Positions 1 to 7,895 are shown, counted from the first letter of the stretch. The stretch: 64,000 bases of DNA from Arthrobacter koreensis (GCF_009193255.1 NZ_WACG01000009.1:1-64000), one strand, 5' to 3'. Made by a program: numbers and translations. The notes: generated by a model not told the origin, from the letters alone.

Positions 1-305
1 TCCGGCGCTCCTGCGTCGCTTATTTCCTCCCAGGATTCTTAGCCCCTGGCGCCTACGGCGTTGAGCACTGCTCCGTCGGGGACAAGCGAGCAAGCTCGCC
101 AGCAGGCAAAAAACAACGGGGGAGAGGAGAACAACCCAACCCAGCGAAACCGGACCCGAAACCACTCGTACGTTCCATCAAAAAATAGGGACAAAACCCC
201 TAGATATAAGGGCTAAAACCCCTTATTATTCAGATGAATAAATGGGAAAATAGATACATTGCCAACAGCAGGGACTCTGACTAAACCGACTACGAAACCT
301 GAGGA
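1..305. other. Non-coding leader with AT-rich repeat patch
   Basis: No convincing gene is seen here. The first half is GC-rich. From about 180 to 290 the base composition turns sharply AT-rich, unlike the surroundings. Within it the nonamer AAAACCCCT occurs twice (194-202 and 216-224), 22 bp apart, and ATAAGGG (207-213) is mirrored by CCCTTAT (221-227). Such a patch could be a promoter/operator for the downstream redoxin-ssb genes or part of a replication origin. The sequence alone does not decide between these. Confidence 0.4.
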
Positions 306-578
306 ATGAGCGCCATGACTATCACCGTCTACACCAAGCCCGGCTGCTCACCCTGCAAGCTCACCATCGGCAAGTTCAAAACCGCAGGACTTGATCCCCA
401 GGTAGTCGATATCAGCGTCACCCCCGCAGCACTGGAATACATCACCGAGGAACTCGGGTACGCCCAGGCACCCGTTGTCGTCTATGAACGGGACGGGTCC
501 GAAGATCACTGGTCAGGGCTGAACCCGGACAAGATCAACCAGGTCATCGCACTGGAAACCCCAACCCCTAACCCATAA
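306..578 (+). CDS. Glutaredoxin/NrdH-like redoxin
   Basis: Small 90-residue cytoplasmic thioredoxin-fold protein. The redox motif C14-S-P-C17 lies just after the first beta strand in the usual Y-x-K-P-G-C context, and an A-P-V-V-V stretch near residue 55 takes the place of the cis-proline loop. NrdH-type redoxins pass electrons from thioredoxin reductase to class Ib ribonucleotide reductase or other disulfide substrates; that role is known for the family and inferred here. A GAGGA box precedes the ATG at 306, and a second in-frame ATG at 315 is possible. It heads a run of plasmid genes followed by ssb, and actinobacterial plasmids often carry such a pair. No reductase gene is nearby. Confidence 0.8.
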   Translation: MSAMTITVYTKPGCSPCKLTIGKFKTAGLDPQVVDISVTPAALEYITEELGYAQAPVVVYERDGSEDHWSGLNPDKINQVIALETPTPNP

Positions 579-622
579 AAAGCAGCACTCCCATCTATCA
601 CCGACGAAGGAAGCTGATCACC

Positions 623-1036
623 ATGGCAGGCGAGCCCACCACCACCATTGCAGGAAACCTCACCGCGGATCCCGAACTGCGATTCACTCCCAGCGGCGTC
701 CCGGTCGCCAACTTCACCATCGCTTCAACACCGCGGGTCCTGGACCGCCAAAGCAACGAATGGAAGGACGGAGAAACACTCTTCATCCGGTGCACCGTAT
801 GGCGAGAAACAGCCGAATACATCGCTGAATCCCTCACCAAGGGGAGCCGGGTCATAGCCGAAGGAACACTGAAATCCCGGCGGTTCGAAACCAAGGAGGG
901 CGAGAACCGGACCACCATCGAACTCGACGTGGAAGAAATCGGAGCGTCCCTCAAATATGGTCCCGTGCAGCCGGCCAAACGCCCCTCACAGCCAGAACAG
1001 CAGGGCGGGAACCCCTACCTCGCACCCGTGGAGTAG
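623..1036 (+). CDS. ssb: Single-stranded DNA-binding protein
   Basis: 137-residue OB-fold SSB. Residues 5-105 show the family pattern: G-N-L-T-x-D-P-E-L-R-F near the start, then V-A-N-F-T-I-A, then F-I-R-C-T-V-W-R with A-E-Y-I-A-E-S-L, and K-G-S-R-V-I-A-E-G. It coats single-stranded DNA during replication or conjugative entry. The tail is short and lacks the acidic D-D-D-I-P-F tip that recruits repair proteins in chromosomal SSBs, so this is probably a plasmid variant used for its own DNA. It lies 44 bp after the redoxin gene in the same orientation, and the next small gene starts 8 bp downstream, suggesting one operon. Confidence 0.92.
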   Translation: MAGEPTTTIAGNLTADPELRFTPSGVPVANFTIASTPRVLDRQSNEWKDGETLFIRCTVWRETAEYIAESLTKGSRVIAEGTLKSRRFETKEGENRTTIELDVEEIGASLKYGPVQPAKRPSQPEQQGGNPYLAPVE

Positions 1037-1044
1037 AGAGCCAT

Positions 1045-1224
1045 ATGCCTGACAAGAAACTTGAGCTCGGTGGAGAGCATGACGTGTTCGTGCTCTCCAC
1101 CGTACTCGAACGCATCCGGGACGAATTCCTGTACCGCAGCGAGGACCCCACAGAACGAACGGGCGCCCCTTTCCTGGAGTGGGCTGCTGCGGCCGAGAAC
1201 CTTAGGCTCCAGGTGCTGGAGTGA
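1045..1224 (+). CDS. Small hypothetical protein (59 aa)
   Basis: Short open frame of 59 codons with ATG at 1045, eight bases after the ssb stop, preceded by a GAGAG purine run. The product starts M-P-D-K-K-L-E-L and is acidic and amphipathic, with an F-L-E-W-A-A-A-A-E-N-L-R helix at the C-terminus. Third-position GC is high, as in real genes here. I do not recognise a family. Its place between ssb and the ParB-like gene makes it a likely member of the backbone operon. It could also be a shadow, but the tight spacing argues for a gene. Confidence 0.5.
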   Translation: MPDKKLELGGEHDVFVLSTVLERIRDEFLYRSEDPTERTGAPFLEWAAAAENLRLQVLE

Positions 1225-1246
1225 TGGCCATGGACCAGGGAACGCG

Positions 1247-1498
1247 ATGAGTTACAGAAAACCTGCGTCATTTACCCCGTATTTCACAGAACAGGACGCA
1301 GATCAGGTCAGAGCCGCTTTCCTGGCAGCCGGCAGCGCGGAAGGCTACCAGTCAGTTTCAGAGCTCATTGAAAGCGCAGTGCTGCGTGAAGTCCGCCGGC
1401 TGCAGCGCAAACACAACAACGGCAAAAAGTGGGCCCCGGTGAAAGCCGGTTCACTGCGTCCCGGGCGCCGTACCCGCCAAGAAAAGGGTGGGGCGTGA
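1247..1498 (+). CDS. ParB-like small centromere-binding protein
   Basis: 83-residue basic protein with ATG at 1247; longer readings of the frame are not needed. Residues 13-55 suit a ribbon-helix-helix type fold (F-T-E-Q-D-A-D-Q-V-R-A-A-F, then S-V-S-E-L-I-E-S-A-V-L-R-E-V). The tail H-N-N-G-K-K-W-x-P-V-x-A-G-x-L-R-P-G-R-R is the signature I associate with the C-terminal segment of small actinobacterial plasmid ParB proteins. It would bind a parS repeat and work with a ParA ATPase. The parA at the far right edge is a candidate partner if the molecule is circular. Its stop overlaps a possible GTG start of the next gene (GTGA at 1495). Confidence 0.6.
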   Translation: MSYRKPASFTPYFTEQDADQVRAAFLAAGSAEGYQSVSELIESAVLREVRRLQRKHNNGKKWAPVKAGSLRPGRRTRQEKGGA

Positions 1499-1548
1499 AT
1501 AAAGATTTCCTTCGTTGGTTGCGGAGGACAGAAAGAGGAGCGGGGACC

Positions 1549-2052
1549 GTGTGGTGCGGCCCCCGCTCCCGTCATTCCACCCCCAGTACCGGAAAAGACC
1601 TGAGACCTCCCTTGGCACTCACCGCCCTGGCCCTGACGATCACCGCCCTCACAGGGTGTTCCGGTGATACTGCACCGCGGGCAGCAACCGTCACCGTGGG
1701 GGAGGACCTGGAGTTCCAGGTTGACGTCGCGGACACACCCCAGCAGCAAAGCGAAGGGCTAAGTGGCCGGCAAGACCTTCCAGCCGGCACAGGTCTGCTC
1801 ATTCCCTTCGAGTCAGGCAAAGAGCGGGAGGTGTGGATGGCCGGAATGGAAATCCCCATCGACATAGCCTGGATAGCCGACGGACGGGTTGTGCAGATCA
1901 GTACGCTGGACCCCTGTACGGAAAACCGCCAGAGTCTATGCCCCCGATGGAAATCACCGGGAGCGGTCGACGCACTGCTGGAAGTACCGGCAGGCGCACT
2001 GAAAGGCATCACCCCAGGAACACCCGTCAGCATCCGAGAGGAACAGCAATGA
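1549..2052 (+). CDS. DUF192 family lipoprotein
   Basis: Exported protein of 167 residues. From GTG 1549 (AGAGGAG eight bases upstream) the N-terminus holds a hydrophobic stretch ending in the lipobox L34-T-G-C37, so it should be lipid-anchored outside the membrane. The rest matches DUF192: A-D-T-P-Q-Q-Q-S-E-G-L-S-G-R, a G-L-L-I-P-F strand, V-W-M-A-G-M-x-I-P-I-D-I-A-W-I, and a C-terminal V-L-E-V-P-A-G-like strand. The biochemical role of DUF192 is unknown. An alternative GTG at 1495 overlaps the previous stop but has a weaker ribosome site and would give 185 residues. The stop overlaps the next ATG by four bases. Confidence 0.75.
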   Translation: MWCGPRSRHSTPSTGKDLRPPLALTALALTITALTGCSGDTAPRAATVTVGEDLEFQVDVADTPQQQSEGLSGRQDLPAGTGLLIPFESGKEREVWMAGMEIPIDIAWIADGRVVQISTLDPCTENRQSLCPRWKSPGAVDALLEVPAGALKGITPGTPVSIREEQQ

Positions 2053-2960
2053 CACCTACCCTGCTGGAGAAGAATGCCCCTGAACCCGACCCTGTAGACG
2101 AAGCCATCACCGCGCTCACCGCAGCTGCCCGCGGCCAGCGCATCGTTGGCGCCGGCACCGCCAACGAACACTCAGTATCGGCAGATTTCGCCGGCACTCT
2201 TTCCCGGGTCCTTGCTTCGGTTGCTGCCAACGTTGGCGGGATAGAAGCCCTCCTGAAAGGCCGGCCAGGATCCTGGGAAGCAGATTATGTGCGCCAGCTG
2301 CTGCGCAGCACCGTCGGGCCTACCGAAGAAAATCTCCTGCAGTACCGCACTGAACCGCTGCAGCTGAGCCTCAACGTCGAGGAAGTCTTCGAGCGATTCG
2401 GCATCACCGAGCTGTACTGGGAAGCGGTAGAAGAACTCAGCGCCCTCGAGGCAGACGCAGACGAGACGATGTTCCTGGACACAGCCACGCAGCAGGAAAA
2501 ATCCCGGTTGGATGTCCTCCGCACCGAAGCGGCGCAGCTGACCGAAGCAGACACCACAGAGCGAAACCTCATCCAGCAGCAGGCCCAGGAGACCCTCCTG
2601 GCCGTGACCACCAGAGCAGTGCGGGCCGGCAACCCGGCCGCAGCGAAACTCAACAACGTCGTTGAAACCCGTGAACTCATCGACGACCTATGGCAGCAGG
2701 ACCAGGATTCCTACCGCCACGCCTATGCCGAAGCAGCCCGCCACGCACTGAGCACCCGCGGCCTGACAATGTCCCTCGAAGTCACTGAATCCGGCGCTGA
2801 CACGTCCAATCCAGCCTTGGAAGACCTGCACAGCTACGCGGAGAAGACCACCCCGCTGCCCATGACAGGCCAGGCCCCGGACTGGAACCAGGGCAAACCT
2901 GCCAATGCCCTCCGGGCCGCCGGCCTCACCTATCCGGCTAGGGTGAGCATCCAGCCCTAA
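2049..2960 (+). CDS. Hypothetical plasmid protein (303 aa)
   Basis: Starts at ATG 2049, overlapping the DUF192 stop (ATGA), so probably translationally coupled. The 303-residue product is acidic and mostly helical. Residues about 100-200 are rich in E, A, L and Q (for example L-E-A-D-A-D-E-T and L-I-Q-Q-Q-A-Q-E-T), which suits a coiled coil. No signal peptide, membrane segment or catalytic motif is visible and I recognise no family. It probably belongs to the plasmid backbone or conjugation accessory set, because it is co-oriented with the genes on both sides. Confidence 0.65.
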   Translation: MTPTLLEKNAPEPDPVDEAITALTAAARGQRIVGAGTANEHSVSADFAGTLSRVLASVAANVGGIEALLKGRPGSWEADYVRQLLRSTVGPTEENLLQYRTEPLQLSLNVEEVFERFGITELYWEAVEELSALEADADETMFLDTATQQEKSRLDVLRTEAAQLTEADTTERNLIQQQAQETLLAVTTRAVRAGNPAAAKLNNVVETRELIDDLWQQDQDSYRHAYAEAARHALSTRGLTMSLEVTESGADTSNPALEDLHSYAEKTTPLPMTGQAPDWNQGKPANALRAAGLTYPARVSIQP

Positions 2961-2982
2961 CAGCCTGTGGGAAAGGAATGTG

Positions 2983-3300
2983 ATGGAGAGCTTTGAGGAA
3001 GTCATGGCCCGCATGGCCGCCGGCCGTCCCAGCCAGACGGGCCCGAAAGCCCCCGCTCCCGGGATCGACGTCGTTGCCATGTGGCCGGATCTGTTCACCG
3101 ACATGAGCGACAGCGGCCGGAACGCTATCCGCCAGTCTTTTGCCGCGAGCTGGCACGACGGATGGGAACCAGACCAGGAAGATGTGGCCGACCTAGCCGC
3201 GCAGACCCGCGGAACAATCACCGCCGAGGAATACCGGCAACGCATCAGGAACCGCGCCCAGCCACGAGAAACTACGCAGCGGCCGGCAGACGAGGCCTAG
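2983..3300 (+). CDS. VbhA-like antitoxin of Fic toxin
   Basis: 105-residue protein directly upstream of a Fic gene, with its stop three bases before the Fic ATG, the classic antitoxin-toxin order of class I Fic systems. ATG 2983 is spaced properly from the GAAAGGA box; GTG 2980 is one codon earlier. Residues 47-90 (R-Q-S-F-A-A-S-W-H-D-G-W-E-P, then D-V-A-D-L-A and a C-terminal E-E-Y-R-Q-R-I) resemble the three-helix antitoxin_VbhA domain. In that family the inhibitory helix carries (S/T)-x-x-x-E-(G/N). Here the aligned position reads A55-x-x-x-D59-G60, so the motif is degenerate. Confidence 0.65.
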   Translation: MESFEEVMARMAAGRPSQTGPKAPAPGIDVVAMWPDLFTDMSDSGRNAIRQSFAASWHDGWEPDQEDVADLAAQTRGTITAEEYRQRIRNRAQPRETTQRPADEA

Positions 3301-3303
3301 CCC

Positions 3304-3978
3304 ATGGAGCGGACTGAGGCCTGGGACTCCTGCTTCTACCCGGAGACCATCAACGAAGCAGGCTACGGGACCCTCAAGAACAAACTGGGGGAACGTGACC
3401 CCCTTGCCCTCCGCTCCATCGAATACGGCTACACCTCCATCCGCGAACGCGAACTGCTCTCCGGCTCAGCAAAGGTGGACCACACCTACGGCGCAGATCA
3501 CCTCCGGGCCATCCACCACCACCTCTTCCAGGACATCTACGACTGGGCCGGCGAATTCCGGACCATCAACATGGGCAAGAACGCCGCCGACTTCGCCAAC
3601 ATCGAGAACGGCGACCTGGACCAGACGCTCAAAGAAGTTCAGCGAGCCGCAGGACAGGTTCACTGGGCCGACCTCAACGCCGAGCAGTTCGCCATGAGCT
3701 CCGCCGCCCTCTTCAGTTTCGTGAACCACGCCCATCCCTTCAGGGAAGGCAACGGACGAACCTCCAAAATCTTCATGGAGCACGTCGCAGAGCAAAGCAA
3801 CTTCACCCTGGACTTCTCACAGGTCGACAGGGACCTGTGGAACGCCACCTCGGAGGCCAGCCGCCCCAAACCGGAACGGCCCTATCTGGACCCACTGCCC
3901 CTGGTCAAACGTGTTCGCCCTTGCGACCAAAGAACGCGGAGAAGGGCAGGGGAAAGGATCGGGCGGCGTTCACCTTGA
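3304..3978 (+). CDS. fic: Fic family AMP-transferase toxin, 3' end frameshifted
   Basis: Fic-domain enzyme that would transfer AMP to a target protein such as a gyrase or topoisomerase subunit, by family knowledge. The catalytic loop H144-P-F-R-E-G-N-G-R152 is intact, and upstream D-I-Y-D-W-A-G-E-F-R-T and the flap-like region are conserved. As written, the frame leaves the family pattern after L-D-P-L-P-L-V (residue 201) and ends in an Arg-rich tail of 23 residues. Dropping one A from the AAA at 3907-3909 restores V-N-V-F-A-L-A-T-K-E-R-G and an open frame to 4108. So there is a one-base insertion or sequencing error outside the catalytic core. The antitoxin gene lies just upstream. Confidence 0.85.
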   Translation: MERTEAWDSCFYPETINEAGYGTLKNKLGERDPLALRSIEYGYTSIRERELLSGSAKVDHTYGADHLRAIHHHLFQDIYDWAGEFRTINMGKNAADFANIENGDLDQTLKEVQRAAGQVHWADLNAEQFAMSSAALFSFVNHAHPFREGNGRTSKIFMEHVAEQSNFTLDFSQVDRDLWNATSEASRPKPERPYLDPLPLVKRVRPCDQRTRRRAGERIGRRSP

Positions 3979-4097
3979 TCTGTCCAAAGCCAGCTATCCC
4001 GCTCCGGCCACCAAATCACTCACCAAAGCCCCACAGGGACAAGACACCAAAGCCCGGAGAGGAACCCCCTACCTGCCTGGACGAAGCATCGGGAACC

Positions 4098-4766
4098 ATG
4101 AACGCTGAGGAAGAAACCGAGAACTGGGCACCGCAGCACTGGTCACGCCAGGAATGGTTCTACATGTGGACCAAAGGGCTGGACCCCCGACGAATAGCCA
4201 AGATATGCAGGGTCCCGTACCGGAAGGTCTACGATCATATCCGCACCCGCGTAAACCACAATCCCACCCTCTTCGGACAACGCCTCATGCTCCACGACCA
4301 CCCTCAGATGCCTCGATGGGGACTGAAAAATCGAAAACCAACATGGCAGGAACGAGTCGACGAGCTGGCCGCATTCCGACGGGTACACGGACGATTCCCC
4401 CGCGGATACGTCGAGGATGAAAGCAAGCCCTACAGCTTCCTGCAGCACCAACGGAACGGCTATCGAGCCAACAAACTACCTGCAAGCAGGGAGTCCTATT
4501 TGAACGCACATGTCCCTGGATGGCTGACCCCGCGGAAACAAGACCGCGAAAACTCATTGTGGAAACAACGGGCAGTCGAGTTTGAGCTCTTTCTGCGGAG
4601 TCACGGGCGGTACCCACGCTATAAAACCGCCGCAGATGCAGCAGAGAGAACCCTCTCCGTTTGGCTGAAGCGTCAGCGACATTGTCTGCGGAACGGGAAC
4701 CTGAAGGAAAATAGGACGGAATGGTTGAATGAAAGGTTCCCAGGATGGGATGTTATCGGGGAATGA
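4098..4766 (+). CDS. Helicase-associated (HA) domain protein
   Basis: 222-residue basic protein. After an N-terminal segment with an HTH-like stretch (L-D-P-R-R-I-A-K-I-C-R-V-P-Y-R-K-V-Y), it carries two copies of the helicase-associated motif: W-x-x-R-V-D-E-L-A-A-F-R-R-x-H-G-R-F-P at about residues 83-100 and R-A-V-E-F-E-L-F-L-R-S-H-G-R-Y-P at about 162-178. Each is followed by a W/F-L-x-x-Q-R element. HA domains are best known at the C-terminus of actinobacterial plasmid helicases; here no helicase motor is present, so it is a stand-alone DNA-binding candidate. ATG 4098 lies inside the 3' end that the Fic frame would have if restored, so the two genes are probably co-transcribed. Confidence 0.7.
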   Translation: MNAEEETENWAPQHWSRQEWFYMWTKGLDPRRIAKICRVPYRKVYDHIRTRVNHNPTLFGQRLMLHDHPQMPRWGLKNRKPTWQERVDELAAFRRVHGRFPRGYVEDESKPYSFLQHQRNGYRANKLPASRESYLNAHVPGWLTPRKQDRENSLWKQRAVEFELFLRSHGRYPRYKTAADAAERTLSVWLKRQRHCLRNGNLKENRTEWLNERFPGWDVIGE

Positions 4767-4863
4767 CATCGTAGCTGGCGAGGGCGAGATATACGTTTCG
4801 TTAGGATGAGCGATAACAACCTAAGCGGCCGCTCTGCAGGCAGCAGAGAGGAGCCGGAACTCG

Positions 4864-5616
4864 TTGGCGGCTGAAGCGGCTCTGAGGAAGAAGAAGGCGC
4901 CCTCTGTTGGGACGATGATCTCGGTGGGATCGGCCATCCTTGCTTTCCTAAAAATTTATTCCTTCGCTCATTGGGATACCTATACCGTTTCGACCATCCT
5001 GACCCACCAATCTTTCTCCGGCCTATTCGCTATTACCCTCGTAGTCCTGCTACCTGCTGCGCTGGTGGTGGCCTTCTGGATGCTGGCCACCAGCCTTGGT
5101 GAGTCGATACGGGAGGAGGAACCGTGGAGGTCAGCAGCGGTTACCTGTGTGCTTCTCGGTCTTGGATGCGTACTCCTTGCCCCCTGGAAGTGGGCGGCCT
5201 TCGTGTTCGTCTTTGGTGGTTTCCAAGTTGCATATGCGATGCTCGTCCGTGCCCTGCGGTCGTATCTACTGCGTGCTGGCAAGAAGGTACCGTGGCTTAT
5301 TCGAAAGACTCGTCTACCCCACCAATCAAATACGCGGTTTCTCGCTATCGCTTTCATGGTGGTTGGCTTGTTAGTTATCGCTCTGTCTGATTGGGGTTGG
5401 TCTCCGAAGGAACGCTTAGAGATCCAGGGTGGTGAACGCGTTGGGTATTTCGTAGCGGAGCAGGCCGATTACATCGTCTGGATCGGTGATGATGACCGCC
5501 GGGTGGAGTTCATTCCTGCTTCCCGCCTCTTAGGAAGAACACCGTGTTTTTCCTCTGAACGTTCGCTGCTTGCTGAGTTAGTCGGGCCTGAACTGCGCTC
5601 CACCTCGTGCGAATAG
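4864..5616 (+). CDS. Hypothetical multi-pass membrane protein
   Basis: Begins at TTG 4864 with a GAGGAG box just upstream; 250 residues. Hydrophobic segments at about 15-35, 50-75, 88-105, 107-130 and 158-177 predict four or five membrane helices. After a short basic loop, the last about 70 residues are soluble and mixed in charge (E-R-L-E-I-Q-G-G-E-R-V-G-Y-F-V). No known family is recognised. Base composition and codon use are less GC-biased than the neighbours, which suggests a separate acquisition. No obvious partner gene is adjacent. A function in stress or immunity is possible but would be a guess. Confidence 0.6.
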   Translation: MAAEAALRKKKAPSVGTMISVGSAILAFLKIYSFAHWDTYTVSTILTHQSFSGLFAITLVVLLPAALVVAFWMLATSLGESIREEEPWRSAAVTCVLLGLGCVLLAPWKWAAFVFVFGGFQVAYAMLVRALRSYLLRAGKKVPWLIRKTRLPHQSNTRFLAIAFMVVGLLVIALSDWGWSPKERLEIQGGERVGYFVAEQADYIVWIGDDDRRVEFIPASRLLGRTPCFSSERSLLAELVGPELRSTSCE

Positions 5617-5869
5617 CCCCTGTGAGCTCGGCAGCCTCAGATTAGTTGCAGGCCAGCATCCCGGGGTCCTGTCACAAACGACCCGTTACGACACCACTCA
5701 CCAGAGGTGAAAGGGGAACGGAGGGCGCGCTGGTACCAACGCAAGTTGAAAACCTCGAGCCGCCAGCTCTCCACGGAGAAAGGGTTTGACCCTTGCTGGG
5801 TACCGGAATCCTCGGGAGATATGCGCTGTTATCGGCGGTTGTCGAGTTTGCGATCCGAATATGCCTCCG
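5617..5869. other. Intergenic gap without recognised features
   Basis: About 250 bases between the membrane protein and the convergent ImmA/IrrE gene. Short open frames on both strands lack ribosome sites and family resemblance. I see no strong terminator hairpin here, although two convergent genes would be expected to share one. Confidence 0.3.
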
Positions 5870-6952
5870 CTATGACTCGTCGCCCATCGCCACTGGGCGT
5901 GAATCCAAGCCGCCAGCAATGGAGTTGAGGTCTTGAAGCGAGATGCTGATTTCGTTGGCCAAGTCCGCGACCGATCGGCCTGTCGAAGTAATTAAGGAGA
6001 TGGCGGAGCGCAGCAGCTTTGGCTGCTCTGTCCTCGGAAGCGGGAACGGCTCATCTTTTCGGCCGTAGTTCTTGTTCATGGTCACAACTGCCCGGCGATA
6101 CGCGGCATCAGAAATCACACTCAGCGTTTTCGCTCGGTATAGCAGGGCGGCAATTGAAACACCCCACTCATGCTTGAGCCGAGCATAGGCACCCAAATCA
6201 AAACGCCGAGGGAGTAAGTCGATCATGTGTTGGTGGGGCATCAGAAGCTCGGCGGCGAAGGCATGTGCCTGTTGCTCTTGGCTACCGCCAGGATCAGCTT
6301 CAGGGTGGCAGATCAGGTGCCCGAGTTCATGTGCCGCATCGAACCGGCTGCGGCCGGCATCCTTGTCTTGAGGTCCGAGAACTACGATTGGCCGTCGGCC
6401 TTGGAAGTGGCTGAAAGCGTCTACGCCTTCAGCAGCTGTTGGAGCCCGGGTGACGAGAATGCCGTGCGCCTCCATATGTCGCACCAAGCTGCCAACCGGC
6501 CCCTCCGGCAACTTCCAGTGGTCTCTCAGCATTCCAGCAGCTTCAACGATGTCTTCTCCAGAGGTAAGAGATTTCTCGGGAAGATCTACTGGTGGGAAAC
6601 GTACGTAGCGCTCAAGGACGTCGGAAACATCTAGTGCGAGTTCCGACCAAGCCCAGGCGGTTGAGCGGACAGTCTTGGTGGTGGACCGAAGGCTCCGAAA
6701 GTGTGTGCCGTCCAAACCGCCCGACGACACTGGCCGCCGATCGAATCGAAAGAAACCAGGCGTCACACCGGTTGCCATGGCCAATTTGGAAAGAGTCACG
6801 GACGTCGGGCGTGTGCGGCCTGTTTCATACTGGGAGATGGCCGAGTGCGTCACTCCAACTCTTTCGGCCAAATCTTTGATAGTCAGCCCAGCACGAAACC
6901 TAGCCAATCGAAGCCTGTCTCCGGAAAAGGCAGCTGTAGCCTCAGTTTGCAT
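5870..6952 (-). CDS. XRE-family regulator fused to ImmA/IrrE metallopeptidase
   Basis: 360-residue two-domain protein. Residues 13-62 form an XRE helix-turn-helix (L-R-L-A-R-F-R-A-G-L-T, then D-L-A-E-R-V-G-V-T-H-S-A-I-S-Q-Y-E-T-G). The middle holds a zinc protease motif H208-E-L-G-H212 in the context F-D-A-A-H-E-L-G-H-L-I-C-H-P-E. In this family the peptidase cleaves repressor-type proteins, often in response to DNA damage or phage cues. The gene overlaps the upstream 210-residue gene by 11 bases, so the two form an operon read right to left. It could regulate this plasmid block, a prophage-like switch or a toxin-antitoxin function. Confidence 0.85.
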   Translation of the reverse strand: MQTEATAAFSGDRLRLARFRAGLTIKDLAERVGVTHSAISQYETGRTRPTSVTLSKLAMATGVTPGFFRFDRRPVSSGGLDGTHFRSLRSTTKTVRSTAWAWSELALDVSDVLERYVRFPPVDLPEKSLTSGEDIVEAAGMLRDHWKLPEGPVGSLVRHMEAHGILVTRAPTAAEGVDAFSHFQGRRPIVVLGPQDKDAGRSRFDAAHELGHLICHPEADPGGSQEQQAHAFAAELLMPHQHMIDLLPRRFDLGAYARLKHEWGVSIAALLYRAKTLSVISDAAYRRAVVTMNKNYGRKDEPFPLPRTEQPKLLRSAISLITSTGRSVADLANEISISLQDLNSIAGGLDSRPVAMGDES

Positions 6953-7574
6953 CCGTCTTTTCTTCCCTCACGAGTCCAAGCTGGAAGACGGGTTCCGGCT
7001 GTTCGTCGTAGGTAGGCATCGGGATGGCCTCGGTTGCCAGATGTTCCAGAGTGACCTCAGCGCCATTCTTGTCGACTCGTATCAGGTCTTCCCACTCCAA
7101 ATGTTGCCCCGAAGAAGCGACGAGTTTGCCTACGTACACGGCGGTGAGTCCGGAATCGACGTCTCCGCTCCAGATGACGTGGACGACGGGCGTGGAACCC
7201 CCGTCGGACATTCCTTCGAAGGATCCTTGAGTGAATACGTTGGAAAGCGCGGCGCGGTGACGCGCTGGGGAGGCTCCAATATCGAAATTGGCCCGGTTAC
7301 TCAGGTCGGCGCCACGCGCGGTACCGAAATGGAGCTCGAGGCCCTCCCGCCTTGCGCGTAAGCCTCCGCCCTTACGGCTCACGCGGAAATCATGTTCCTC
7401 TAGCGCAGAGGTAACGAGTTCAGTTGCCCGATGGTAGCGGTCACTGCCGAATGTAAATCCGTTGGAACCAGGGTCCAAATGATGGGCTTTGGCAATTTGG
7501 TGCGCCTCCTCGCCGCACCGTATGAGTTCGCTGATGAGAGATTCTTCTACTTCCAGACCGTCGCGCATAAACAT
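6942..7574 (-). CDS. Hypothetical protein in operon with ImmA/IrrE gene
   Basis: 210-residue soluble protein starting at ATG 7574; its 3' end overlaps the start of the XRE-ImmA/IrrE gene, giving tight translational coupling. The N-terminal third is helical and acidic, and the centre has beta-like segments (L-E-L-H-F-G-T-A-R-G, V-V-H-V-I-W-S-G-D). No family or catalytic motif is recognised. By position it is a likely partner or substrate of the downstream protease, because regulated targets are usually encoded next to ImmA/IrrE proteins. That is inference from gene order only. Confidence 0.7.
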   Translation of the reverse strand: MFMRDGLEVEESLISELIRCGEEAHQIAKAHHLDPGSNGFTFGSDRYHRATELVTSALEEHDFRVSRKGGGLRARREGLELHFGTARGADLSNRANFDIGASPARHRAALSNVFTQGSFEGMSDGGSTPVVHVIWSGDVDSGLTAVYVGKLVASSGQHLEWEDLIRVDKNGAEVTLEHLATEAIPMPTYDEQPEPVFQLGLVREEKTDAN

Positions 7575-7895
7575 GGCTAGATCGTAGCAGAAGATCTCAA
7601 ATGATGCTTGGAATGTAAGTGGGATTTTGTGTCGGTGTTGAGTCGTGGTTAGTGCTGGGACAGTTCGTCGCTGCGGGGACGTGTGTTCTCAGCCCAGTGC
7701 GCGTGCGCCCGCTGAGCTGATCGCCCGTGAATCGCACCTCTGCATTTGATACCTGGCTGGGTTAGGGCTTCGGCCCGACGGAGAGTGCAGGTATCGAACT
7801 GTAGCCGGGGCCGCGCTGTGCCGCAGTTCATGCCCAACCTAGATACAGGAGGCGTTCATTGTGTCGATCATCGTCGTGAGCGCTGTTGTCGGCTT
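7575..7895. other. Intergenic region with hairpins and mini-ORF
   Basis: About 320 bases without a normal gene. It contains a nested inverted repeat (7748-7795) and, at 7847-7852, a perfect AGGAGG ribosome site eight bases before a GTG at 7861 that opens a frame of only 12 codons (V-S-I-I-V-V-S-A-V-V-G-F, TAG 7897-7899). The strong ribosome site in front of a truncated hydrophobic reading suggests either a leader peptide or the 5' stub of a deleted membrane-protein gene. Confidence 0.35.
7748..7795. repeat. Nested inverted repeat with TTCG tetraloop core
   Basis: GATACCTG at 7748-7755 is complementary to CAGGTATC at 7788-7795, and between them GGGC-TTCG-GCCC forms a perfect inner stem with a UUCG-type loop. 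Together they could fold into a compact two-helix RNA or mark a recombination or replication site. No tRNA or known riboswitch pattern fits. Confidence 0.4.

Noticed and set aside
5707-5928. Small frames in the gap before the ImmA/IrrE gene
   Set aside because: Opposing frames of similar length, biased composition and no ribosome site; no evidence for a gene.
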